A DNA stretch of 64,000 bases from Comamonadaceae bacterium UBA2121. Its GTDB lineage: Bacteria; Pseudomonadota; Gammaproteobacteria; Burkholderiales; Burkholderiaceae_C. The DNA lies in NCBI GenBank assembly GCA_002331385.1, contig DCYB01000010.1, forward strand, positions 310,001 through 374,000, given 5' to 3'. Within the stretch, counting starts at the first letter, position 1; each line of letters starts with the position of its first letter. The notes under the pieces were generated by a model. That model worked only from the letters and a program-made list of their open reading frames with translations, did no database searches and was not told where the DNA came from. The translations under genes and the position numbers were made by a program. Shown in pieces: positions 35,966 through 43,941 of this stretch.

Positions 35966-36932
35966 TGTCGCATCCCGGACGATCATATGGCCGTTTATGA
36001 AACAGTTTGGGGTGCGTCTGATACCACTGCTTCATGGCCTGCATGGGCGTTTTGCTTTGCAGAGCTGACTGGGGCAACTGATGGTTGTACAAGGCCGCAT
36101 AGCGCATCAGTGTTTGCTCCAAATCCTCGGCGCTGTGGAAGCGGTGAGTCTTTAAGTCATCCGCAATGCGGCCATTGAAGCGTTCGACCATGCCATTGGT
36201 TCGCGGGGTTCTCGGCTTGGTGAGGCGATGCTCGATGCCCAGCAGTTCGCATAGCTGATCGAACTCATGGTTGCCGCTGGCTTCGCGCTCACGGCTGGCG
36301 AAGAGGCGATCAGTGAACTCCTTGCCATTGTCGGTCAGCAGCTTGACGATCTTGATGGGGCAGGCTTTGTGCAAGGTCTTCAAGAAAGCCTTGGCACTGG
36401 CCGCCGTCTTGTTGGATTTGATTTGCACAAACACCCAGCGGGTCGCACGGTCAATGGCCACGAACAGGTAGCGGCGTTGGGTTTCCTCCTGCATCTGCGG
36501 CAGGTACTTCACGTCCATGTGCACGTAGCCTGGCTCGTAGCTCTTGAAGGCCTTATGGGGCGACATGGGCTTGACGGGCTTCAACGCGTTGAGGTTGCCC
36601 ACGCCATGGCGACGCAAGCATCTGTCCAGTCCTGAGCGAGAGACCTTCGCGCAGATGAACTCATGGGTGACAGCCAGCAAGTCATCCAGGGGCAGCAACA
36701 GGGCCCGGCGAAGGTGCACCACCAAGACCTCCTGGGCAGGTGTGAGCTGTGTTTGCAGGCGATGCGCCGTGTGGGAACGATCCTGCACGCTCTCACGTTT
36801 CTTCCACTTGTAGACGGTCTGCTCGGTGATGCCATAGCGGACTGCCAGCACACGGGCCGACTCATGGCTGGCGGCGATCTGTGCGCGCACCGCCGGCGTG
36901 GTGCGTGCGTTCTTGTGCAGAGCTATTTGCAT
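35961..36932 (-). CDS. IS481-family transposase
   Basis: 323-residue DDE transposase. N-terminal helix-turn-helix (ARVLAVRYGITEQTVYKWKKRE), an HTH_29-type second domain, and an rve catalytic core with Asp in YVHMDVKYLPQ, Asp in KLLTDNGKEFTD and Glu in NGMVERFNGRI. ATG 36932 follows a CAGGAG ribosome-binding site. The stop codon TAG at 35961-35963 lies outside the element's left terminus and is supplied by the duplicated target GCTAGC, so the ORF appears intact. Confidence 0.95.
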   Translation of the reverse strand: MQIALHKNARTTPAVRAQIAASHESARVLAVRYGITEQTVYKWKKRESVQDRSHTAHRLQTQLTPAQEVLVVHLRRALLLPLDDLLAVTHEFICAKVSRSGLDRCLRRHGVGNLNALKPVKPMSPHKAFKSYEPGYVHMDVKYLPQMQEETQRRYLFVAIDRATRWVFVQIKSNKTAASAKAFLKTLHKACPIKIVKLLTDNGKEFTDRLFASREREASGNHEFDQLCELLGIEHRLTKPRTPRTNGMVERFNGRIADDLKTHRFHSAEDLEQTLMRYAALYNHQLPQSALQSKTPMQAMKQWYQTHPKLFHKRPYDRPGCDS

Positions 36933-37039
36933 CACGGGCTCCTGGTTGACTGCAGTGACTGTACAAGCTCACGTAGTACCTCGCGAGCCATGAACAGCGG
37001 ATAGCGATTTTTATCTATGCAATCGTCCGGGATGCGACA
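35966..37039 (-). mobile_element. Complete IS481-family insertion sequence
   Basis: 1074 bp. Left end TGTCGCATCCCGGACGAT, right end the reverse complement ATCGTCCGGGATGCGACA, a perfect 18-bp terminal inverted repeat. It is flanked on both sides by GCTAGC (35960-35965 and 37040-37045), a 6-bp duplication that fits the NCTAGN target consensus reported for Bordetella IS481. Encodes one intact transposase. Confidence 0.93.
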
Positions 37040-37045
37040 GCTAGC
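37040..37045. repeat. Right target-site duplication of IS481
   Basis: GCTAGC directly after the right inverted repeat, matching the left copy. Confidence 0.85.
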
Positions 37046-37142
37046 GCCTCATGCGTCCACCCCCTGCGCTGGATCAACGCAATTTTTGAGTATTTAGTCA
37101 AGTGACTGCGGTTTCCCTAGCACGGAAAGTATCGTTTCCGGA

Positions 37143-37240
37143 TGACTGCTTTGGGGCAGCTCTATTGAGCGGCCGTTTCTGACGCCATAACTTCCCAACA
37201 GGTCAAAACTACCGTTGGAGAGGACGGCGCAAAGCAGTCA
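37143..37240. repeat. 98-bp element with 11-bp terminal inverted repeats
   Basis: TGACTGCTTTG at 37143-37153 and CAAAGCAGTCA at 37230-37240 are exact inverted repeats bounding a 98-bp sequence without coding potential. No matching direct repeats flank it. It lies in the 519-base gene-free stretch 37046-37564, in which I see nothing else recognisable. Could be a MITE-like or other short intergenic element. Confidence 0.45.
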
Positions 37241-37564
37241 CCAAGTCTGGCTAAGCCAGAGACTGCAACGGGTCGGCAGAACCAGTACGCAGAGTCCCCA
37301 AGCGAACGTTGAGTCCTTGGCCTACTCTTGAGTCTAGTTTGATACGCACAAGAGAACATTCAACTGGATCGCACAACAACGTCCGCTTCGGGCATCAGCA
37401 GTCATTGATCGTTCAAAACTGGATGGCTGCTCTCAGCCTTCACCAGACATTCCGGCACGCAAATACGTTGCATCGCCACTACCGGCAATCGCCTCCAAAA
37501 TTCGCTCACGCGATCCTCTATCGACGAAGCGTGAAGCAGCAACACAAATCCCTAACAACCCCAC

Positions 37565-38842
37565 CTACCCCCCATACACCAAATCCCGCAACCCCAGCGA
37601 CAGCCCCGGCACATACGTAATCACCAGCAGGCACAGCAGGATCACAGCGACGAAGGGGAGGAGGTGGCGCACTATGCGGTCTAGGGAGATTCTGGCTACG
37701 GTGCAGGCGGCGAAGAGGTTGACGCCGAAGGGTGGGGTGATCATGCCCAGGGCGAGGTTGACGACCATGATGAGGCCGAAGTGGACCGGGTCGATGCCGA
37801 AGTGTTGTGCGACGGGGGCGAGGATTGGGGCCAGGACGATGATGGCGGCGCTGGTTTCGATGAACATGCCGATGATGAACAGTGCTGCGTTCACGCCGAG
37901 CAGGAACATGGCGGGGGATTTGAGGACTTCTTCGAGCCAGTGGCCGATGGCGTCGGGCACGCCGGCGCGGGTGATGAGGAAGGCGAACAGGCCTGCGTTG
38001 GCGATGATGAACATGATGACCGCGGACGAGAGGGCCGATTTGCGCAGGATGGCGTAGAGGTCCTTGATCTTGATTTCGCGGTAGATGAGCATGCCGACGA
38101 CGAGCGCGTAGAACACGGCGACGGCGGAGGCTTCGGTGGGGGTGAATACGCCACCGTAGATGCCGCCCAGGATGATCACGGGCATGAGCAGCGCCCAGCT
38201 GGCTTGCAGCAGGGCGGCGCCGAAGCCCATGCGGCCTTCGCCGTCGTTTTTGCCCCAGCCTTTCCATTTGCAGTAGATCCAGACGAACAGCATCAGGGCG
38301 AGGCTGATGAGGATGCCGGGGCCGAAGCCTGCGATGAAGAGCTCGCCGATGGAGACTTCGGCGCTGACGCCGTAGAGGATCATCGGAATGGACGGGGGGA
38401 TGATCACGCCGAGTTCGGCACTGGTGGCTTGCAGGGCGGCGGCGAAGCTGGTGGGGTAGCCGTGTTTGATGAGCGCCGGGATCAGGATGGCGCCGATGGC
38501 GAAGGTGGTGGCCACAGAGGAGCCTGACACTGCGGCGAAGATCATGCAGGTGAGCACGCAGGTCATGGGCAGGCCGCCTTGCACGCCGCCGACGATGCTC
38601 TTGGCGAATTCGACGAGGCGGCGCGAGATGCCGCCGGTTTCCATGAGGTTGCCCGCGAGGATAAAGAACGGGATGGCGGCGAGCGGAAACTTGTTGATGG
38701 CGCCAAACATTTCCTTGACGGAAATGAGCATGTTGGCGTTGGACATGTGGATGCCGGCGATCGAGGCCAGGCCGATCGACACGGCCACCGAGACGCTGAG
38801 CGCGAAGCACAGCACCATGGTTGCGATCATTACTGGAGTCAT
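37565..38842 (-). CDS. dctM: TRAP transporter large permease (DctM)
   Basis: 425-residue DctM subunit with about 12 membrane segments. Typical features are FALSVSVAVSIGLASIAG, FPLAAIPFFILAGNLMETGGISRRLV, ELGVIIPPSIPMILYGVSAEVSIG and ITPPFGVNLFAAC. It carries out sodium-coupled uptake of an organic acid with DctQ and the binding protein. Its ATG overlaps the DctQ stop by four bases. Last gene of a dctP-dctQ-dctM operon. Confidence 0.95.
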   Translation of the reverse strand: MTPVMIATMVLCFALSVSVAVSIGLASIAGIHMSNANMLISVKEMFGAINKFPLAAIPFFILAGNLMETGGISRRLVEFAKSIVGGVQGGLPMTCVLTCMIFAAVSGSSVATTFAIGAILIPALIKHGYPTSFAAALQATSAELGVIIPPSIPMILYGVSAEVSIGELFIAGFGPGILISLALMLFVWIYCKWKGWGKNDGEGRMGFGAALLQASWALLMPVIILGGIYGGVFTPTEASAVAVFYALVVGMLIYREIKIKDLYAILRKSALSSAVIMFIIANAGLFAFLITRAGVPDAIGHWLEEVLKSPAMFLLGVNAALFIIGMFIETSAAIIVLAPILAPVAQHFGIDPVHFGLIMVVNLALGMITPPFGVNLFAACTVARISLDRIVRHLLPFVAVILLCLLVITYVPGLSLGLRDLVYGG

Positions 38843-39333
38843 TGTGCGGTCTCCAGTTCGAGGCGCTTGGGATCGATCAGGTTGCCGATGATGCCGGGTA
38901 TGCAGAAGAGGCCGCCCACCGGCAGCGCGATGTACGCCCAGAACATGGAGATGGACTCCAGCCCGGCCATGGTCTGGACGGAGCCGCGTTGGGCGTAATC
39001 AAAGCCCCACCAGATGATGATGCCGACGAGCGTGAGCGCAGCAATGGCGACCGCCCAGTCAAGGAAGCGGCGGATGCGCGGCGGGCTCCAGCGGTAGAGC
39101 ACGTCCACGCTGACCATGGCGCCTTGGCGGAAGGCCATGGGGATGGCGAGGAACACCATCCAGATGAGGCTGAAGCGGATCAGCACTTCGGTCCATTCAG
39201 CGGGTTGTTCAAGCACGAAGCGCATGAGGATCTGGAACATGCCCAGCGATGCGGAGATGGCCAGCATCGCGCAGGCTCCGGCCATGGCGATGGCGGTGGT
39301 CCATCGCTCAAGCGTCAAAAACAGGCTTTTCAT
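38839..39333 (-). CDS. dctQ: TRAP transporter small permease (DctQ)
   Basis: 164 residues, four membrane helices. The family pattern is clear in FVLEQPAEWTEVLIRFSLIWMVFLAIPMAFRQG and the following VSVDVLYR. ATG 39333 is chosen over the in-frame TTG two codons upstream. Translationally coupled to dctM by ATGA overlap; 137 bases separate it from dctP. Confidence 0.93.
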   Translation of the reverse strand: MKSLFLTLERWTTAIAMAGACAMLAISASLGMFQILMRFVLEQPAEWTEVLIRFSLIWMVFLAIPMAFRQGAMVSVDVLYRWSPPRIRRFLDWAVAIAALTLVGIIIWWGFDYAQRGSVQTMAGLESISMFWAYIALPVGGLFCIPGIIGNLIDPKRLELETAQ

Positions 39334-39470
39334 GCGCAACGGCCTTGCAGAAAAGTGGTGCGGAAATCACAAACAAAACGGCCCGCATGGCGCGGGCGTG
39401 AAGCTCGGGAGCGGGCTCGGGCGCGTGTGTGAACACGCGTTGCCGAGCCTGCTGCCGATCTTCTGCTCCC

Positions 39471-40451
39471 TCACTTGAAGTCGCGAATACGGTCCAGATT
39501 GGCTTTGCCGAAGTCTTTTTCGAACTGTGCGTTCACCTTGGTCAGCGCGGCGGCGAACTTGGCTTTGTCCACGTTGTCGATCACGGTCATGCCCTTGGCG
39601 CGCAGGTCGGCCACGCCCTTGGCGTCGTCTTCATCCACGCGCGCGCGGTTGGCCTTGGTGCCTTCCTTGGCAGCGTCGATGAAGGCTTGTTTGTCGGCGG
39701 CGGAGAGTTTGTCAAACACGCCCTTGTTCATCACGAAGATGCAGGGCGAATACACGTGGCCGGTGAGCGACAGGTGCTTTTGCACCTGATCGAACTTGGC
39801 CGAGATGATCACGGGCAGCGGGTTCTCCTGGCCGTCCACGGTGCCCTGTTGCAGGGCGGTGAACACTTCAGGGAAGGCCATGGGCGTGGTGATGATGCCG
39901 AATGCCTTGTACGCCGCGATGTGCACCGGGTTCTCCATGGTGCGCATCTTCAGGCCCTTGAGGTCCTCGGGCGACTTCACGTCGCGTTTGCTGTTAGTCA
40001 TGTGACGGAAACCGTTTTCCGCCCAAGCCAACGCCTTGAAGCCCTTGGCGTCGAATTTGTTGAGCAGGTCCTGACCGATGGGGCCGTCCAGCACAGCACG
40101 CGCGTGGGCCTTGTCGCGGAACAGGAAGGGCACGTCGAGGATCTTGGTCTCGGGCACGAAGTTCGGCACCGGGCCGGAAGAGCTGAACGCCAGCTCCTGC
40201 GTGCCAAGCTGCACGGCTTCGATGGACTCACGCTCGCCGCCTAGCGCGCCGTTGTAGAAGGTCTGGATCTTGTAGCGGCCGCCGGTGCGCTTTTCCACTT
40301 CTTTGGCGAAAGTGTCGATGGCCACGCCCTGGTGCGAGTTCTGTGCCACCGAGATGCTGATGCGCATCGTCGTCTGTGCGTTCACGTGAGCCGACATCGT
40401 GAACGCGCCAATTGCCAGACCCATTCCCAAAGCGATTTTTCTGCGCTGCAT
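39471..40451 (-). CDS. dctP: TRAP transporter substrate-binding protein (DctP)
   Basis: Periplasmic binding protein of 326 residues, signal peptide MQRRKIALGMGLAIGAFTMSAHVNA with cleavage before QTTM. DctP-family features include VEKRTGGRYKIQTFYNGALGGERE, GLKMRTMENPVHIAAYKAFG and the substrate-arginine region, followed by VFTALQQGTVDGQENPLPVI. Probably binds a C4- or sugar-acid carboxylate. First gene of the operon. A TTGACA at 40591-40586 on the minus strand is a good -35 candidate about 135 bases before the start. Confidence 0.94.
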   Translation of the reverse strand: MQRRKIALGMGLAIGAFTMSAHVNAQTTMRISISVAQNSHQGVAIDTFAKEVEKRTGGRYKIQTFYNGALGGERESIEAVQLGTQELAFSSSGPVPNFVPETKILDVPFLFRDKAHARAVLDGPIGQDLLNKFDAKGFKALAWAENGFRHMTNSKRDVKSPEDLKGLKMRTMENPVHIAAYKAFGIITTPMAFPEVFTALQQGTVDGQENPLPVIISAKFDQVQKHLSLTGHVYSPCIFVMNKGVFDKLSAADKQAFIDAAKEGTKANRARVDEDDAKGVADLRAKGMTVIDNVDKAKFAAALTKVNAQFEKDFGKANLDRIRDFK

Positions 40452-40585
40452 ATCTTTCCTCACCGGCGGTGCCGAAGTTGTCTCTGCTGTATGGAACGTG
40501 AGCAGCGGTCTGCTCACGAACTCCATTGTGGTCAATCGGGTTGCAGAAGGAATTGGGGTTTTTATGATGTTTCTTGTGTATTTTT

Positions 40586-40591
40586 TGTCAA
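40586..40591 (-). promoter_or_regulatory. Candidate -35 box of the TRAP operon
   Basis: TTGACA on the minus strand; the -10 is weak (ATCATA at 17-base spacing). It lies within the 359-base divergent region 40452-40810 shared with the Lrp-type regulator. Confidence 0.4.
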
Positions 40592-40618
40592 CCTTTTCGC
40601 CGTGGGCGTTGCCATGCA

Positions 40619-40652
40619 AAAGCCCCCATGACAGCGGTAACCGTCTGGGGGC
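40619..40652 (-). terminator. Hairpin with T-run in the divergent region
   Basis: Read on the minus strand, AGCCCCCAGAC...TGGGGGCT is followed by TTTTGC. It has terminator form but lies upstream of the candidate dctP promoter and after no minus-strand gene, so it may insulate or attenuate rather than end a known transcript. Confidence 0.45.
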
Positions 40653-40781
40653 TCGTGATGAGGGTTGGTGCCGGTAAGCAGGCCCTGCGCGAAATGGACT
40701 TCGGTAAAAGAGTTTCGATGGAAGAAGTATGCGCCATAGCTTTCCGAAGATGTTTTCAAATTTTCTTTTTATTTGGCAGAA

Positions 40782-40800
40782 TTCAGAAAATTATTCTGAA
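40782..40800. promoter_or_regulatory. Palindromic operator for the Lrp-type regulator
   Basis: TTCAGAAAATTATTCTGAA, a perfect 7-5-7 dyad with AT-rich centre, 10 bases before the GTG of the Lrp/AsnC gene. This form matches Lrp-family operators. It likely mediates autorepression and perhaps control of the divergent TRAP operon. Confidence 0.6.
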
Positions 40801-40810
40801 AATATTCATC

Positions 40811-41281
40811 GTGCCGGAAAATATCAAGCTCAATGCGATCGACCGAAAAATATTGGCCCAGCTCCAAAGCGACTCGCGTGCCAGCCTGCAAGAGATTGGC
40901 GCGGCGGTGGGGTTGAGCGCCTCGCCGTGCTGGGGGCGCATCAAGAAGATGGAAGAGGCGGGCGTCATCGAGGGCTATACGGTGCGCCTGAACCCGGTCG
41001 CACTGGGGCTGGCGGACACGGTGCTGATTCAGGTGACGCTGGATAGCCACTCGGACAACACGCTGGAAAAGTTCGGCGAGATGCTGGCCAGCATCCCGGA
41101 AGTGGTCGAGGCGCACCTCGTGTCGGGCGACTACGACTACCTGCTGCGCGTCGTCGTGAAGGACACGCGCGACTACGAGCGCCTGCTGCGCGAGAAGCTC
41201 TACAAGATCAAGGGCATACGCCACAGCCGTTCCAGCTTTGTGCTGCGCACGCTGAAGAAGGCGGATTTGCCGCTGGGGTGA
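40811..41281 (+). CDS. Lrp/AsnC family transcriptional regulator
   Basis: 156 residues: N-terminal helix-turn-helix (LNAIDRKILAQLQSDSRASLQEIGAAVGLS, then CWGRIKKMEEAGVI) and C-terminal RAM/AsnC effector domain (VVEAHLVSGDYDYLLRVVVKDTRDYE). The start is GTG 40811 (VPENIKLN); upstream open codons pass through the operator palindrome and are not coding. Divergent from the TRAP operon, which it may regulate in response to an amino acid. Confidence 0.93.
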   Translation: MPENIKLNAIDRKILAQLQSDSRASLQEIGAAVGLSASPCWGRIKKMEEAGVIEGYTVRLNPVALGLADTVLIQVTLDSHSDNTLEKFGEMLASIPEVVEAHLVSGDYDYLLRVVVKDTRDYERLLREKLYKIKGIRHSRSSFVLRTLKKADLPLG

Positions 41282-41405
41282 TTGTTTTATTCGCCGCGTT
41301 TTGAGTGCCGGGGTTGACAGGTTAATGGTTCATTGCAATTGGATGTTGCAATTTGATAGAGGATTACAATAAACTCTATCATTCGCATCAATTTGATTGT
41401 TTTTT

Positions 41406-43865
41406 ATGATTCCTACTGCTGCGCAAAATGACTGGCCGCGAAATGGCGTAACCCTGATCGGGATGACCTGTTGGGCTTTGGGCGTGGTGGGTATCACGCC
41501 CGTTGTTCAGGCCCAGCCCGTTCTGGTTTCGACCAGCCCCGGTTTCGTTTTCAATGGCGGCGGCGTGCAACAGGATCAGTTTCCTCCGGGCGCTAATTTG
41601 GTGAGGATGGTTGTCAAAGGGGCGGGTGGTGGTTCCGGCGGCGACGATTCCGGACCCGGCGGACGAGGAGCTTCGGGTTCTTTGGTCAGCGGGCAGGTTC
41701 AAGGCACCCCTGGTCGTTCCATTCATGTGTTCGTGGGTGGCGGTGGCAGCAACGGAGGTAGTTCCCAAGCCGGCGACAGTCTCAAAGCCACTCCGGCAGA
41801 CGGTGCGGGAGGCAAAGGCGGTCTCGGCCAAGGTGCAGGCAGTGCTGGTGGCAATGCCGGGCTCGTTACCAATGGCGCTAATCCAAGAAGTCGCAATAGT
41901 GGCGCGGGTGGCGGCGGTGGCGGCTCTTCTGCGGTGCAAGTGGAAGGCTTGTCGTGGGTGCGCGCGGGCGGCGGGGGAGGCGGCGGGGGAGGCACTTCCG
42001 CATGGAGACAGGATCCATCGAACGACGGTTCTTATGCGAACTGGGGTCCCATCTTTCCTCCCGCGGCCGGAAACGGGCCTCGCGAGGGGAATTGGGGTCC
42101 GGGCACTGCGGGCCAAGGCATGCCCGGTGGCATGCAATACGTTAATCAGCAGCCATTTCAGACAGCAGGCATTTCGGCGCCTCCTACGCGGCTCGACTAT
42201 TCAGTGCTGACCCAATATTTTCAAAGTTTTGCGAGCAACTATCCACCTGCAGGAAGACCTCCTGCAAATTTCCCGCATGTGGCGCCCGTTAGCCGGCCCT
42301 TGGCACTGGATGTGACCTCTAATTGCGGTTTGCCGGGAAATCTCATGCCTGGACTTCCGCCAGTTGATGGTTTGGACGGCGGTGGCGGTGGTGGGGCGGG
42401 TGGAACCTATCAGGGTGGCGAAGCATCCAGACGGGCGCAGCATGGTCGCGATACCCGTTGGGTAGCCGAGGGCGGCTTGACAGGGCAATCTTGTGCGTCG
42501 GGCTATTACGAGGCAGTACAAGACAATTTCAATGCGAGCGGAGGAGGTGCGGGAGCGCCGTTCAATTCCACGAGCGTTCTTGGTGTCGGTGCCAATGGAA
42601 GTGTGACGCTGAGCTACTATTTCGATCCTGACCGCGTTCCAACGCTGGCTGTGCCAACGAGCACCAATGGCTCCATTCACCTCACGGTCACAGCGCCGGT
42701 CACTCTGCCGCCAGGTCAGATTCCGTCCATGTACACGGTCAACTGTGCATCCACGGCGGCGGGTGCAGTTTCTCCATTGACGATCAATGTGCCGGCCGCC
42801 AATATTGCTGCCGGTGCAACGCTGCAGGGAGCTACTCCGGGTGCAACTTACCAGTGCACCGCTACAGCGAGTCTGGTGGACAGCGCAACAACACAACCCA
42901 CCATTGATACGCTGCCTAGCAGCCCTCAAACGGTGACACCGTTGATGGCGCCCGTGCTGGAGTTGCCGACGGCTGGCAACCAAGTGGGAGGTTTCACGGT
43001 TACGCCGCCACCATTTGTGCCGCCGAATGCGAATTACGTGACGGTTTGCAATCCGGGCAATCACACCGTGATTGGCGCCGGCGCTATGAACCTCTCGGGG
43101 CTGACCAACGGGACGACTTACAGTTGTACGTCCATCATTCAAGAACTGGATGGAGCCGGGAACGTCATTGGTGAGTCAGGCCCTTCCAACCCCGTGAGCT
43201 TCACGCCCATGGCACCTGTGCCACCGCTGATCACAGGAACGACGTCCGGTGACAAGCAGGGTACGTTGAGCTTTGACCCCCCGGCGCAGTTGCCAACGAA
43301 CGTGACTGTGCAGGGGTACAGCGCGAGTTGCTTGCCTGGCAACATCACTGCAACGGGCGCATCTCCGATGCAAATCCCAGGGCTGACGAACGACACGGTG
43401 TATGCCTGCAAAGTTTCTGCCATTCTTTCGGACGGCTCGCAACTGGAGTCGTCCAACACCGGCACTCTGACTCCCAAGGGCGTCACTGCGCCAGCCATTC
43501 CCTCGACGACGTCCGGTGACAAACAAGGCACTTTGATCATCACACCGCCAGGCAATCTGCCTGCGGGCGTGACGGTCACGGACTATACGGCCACCTGCTC
43601 CCCTGGGAATATCACGGTATCCGGTACTACTCCTTTGGAAATCAAGGGGCTGACTAACGGGACGATCTACACCTGCACTGTGATCGCTAACCTGTCCAAT
43701 GGCGCTAAGTCACCTGTGTCGCAAAGCGCCACACTGTCGCCGAAGGCCGCAGCAGCGGTGAATGCGACACCTGTTCCCACTCTGTCGCAATGGGGGGTGT
43801 TGCTGCTTGGCGCGTTGACCGCATTGTTTGGCGCGTTGCGCATGAGGAATAACTTCCATCGGTGA
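41406..43865 (+). CDS. Glycine-rich IPTL-CTERM surface protein with repeats
   Basis: 819 residues. Signal peptide near the N-terminus (GMTCWALGVVGITPVVQAQ), then a low-complexity Gly-rich zone (about residues 65-360, with several GGGGG runs), then fibronectin-like repeats. Two of these, starting near 43241 and 43508, share TSGDKQGTL and are spaced 89 codons apart; a related unit precedes them. The C-terminus has VPTLSQWGVLLLGALTALFGALRMRN: the IPTL-CTERM signal, one helix and a basic tail, recognised by the exosortase/archaeosortase-like surface-sorting pathway. No sorting enzyme is in the window. ATG 41406 preferred to TTG 41397. Confidence 0.88.
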   Translation: MIPTAAQNDWPRNGVTLIGMTCWALGVVGITPVVQAQPVLVSTSPGFVFNGGGVQQDQFPPGANLVRMVVKGAGGGSGGDDSGPGGRGASGSLVSGQVQGTPGRSIHVFVGGGGSNGGSSQAGDSLKATPADGAGGKGGLGQGAGSAGGNAGLVTNGANPRSRNSGAGGGGGGSSAVQVEGLSWVRAGGGGGGGGGTSAWRQDPSNDGSYANWGPIFPPAAGNGPREGNWGPGTAGQGMPGGMQYVNQQPFQTAGISAPPTRLDYSVLTQYFQSFASNYPPAGRPPANFPHVAPVSRPLALDVTSNCGLPGNLMPGLPPVDGLDGGGGGGAGGTYQGGEASRRAQHGRDTRWVAEGGLTGQSCASGYYEAVQDNFNASGGGAGAPFNSTSVLGVGANGSVTLSYYFDPDRVPTLAVPTSTNGSIHLTVTAPVTLPPGQIPSMYTVNCASTAAGAVSPLTINVPAANIAAGATLQGATPGATYQCTATASLVDSATTQPTIDTLPSSPQTVTPLMAPVLELPTAGNQVGGFTVTPPPFVPPNANYVTVCNPGNHTVIGAGAMNLSGLTNGTTYSCTSIIQELDGAGNVIGESGPSNPVSFTPMAPVPPLITGTTSGDKQGTLSFDPPAQLPTNVTVQGYSASCLPGNITATGASPMQIPGLTNDTVYACKVSAILSDGSQLESSNTGTLTPKGVTAPAIPSTTSGDKQGTLIITPPGNLPAGVTVTDYTATCSPGNITVSGTTPLEIKGLTNGTIYTCTVIANLSNGAKSPVSQSATLSPKAAAAVNATPVPTLSQWGVLLLGALTALFGALRMRNNFHR

Positions 43866-43885
43866 GCGGGTTACGCCATGAGCAA

Positions 43886-43920
43886 AGGGGCCGTGCAGAA
43901 TTCTGTACGGCCCCTTTTTT
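43886..43920 (+). terminator. Rho-independent terminator after the IPTL-CTERM gene
   Basis: AGGGGCCGTGCAGAATTCTG is the left arm and loop; GTACGGCCCCT the right arm, followed by TTTTTT. Only 20 bases after the stop codon, and may serve the convergent permease gene too. Confidence 0.85.
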
Positions 43921-43941
43921 CGATGCACATGCGCTGTGAAT

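Noticed and set aside
35966..37039. IS481 as source of the FRG genes
   Set aside because: The element is complete and self-contained; the FRG genes lie outside its ends.
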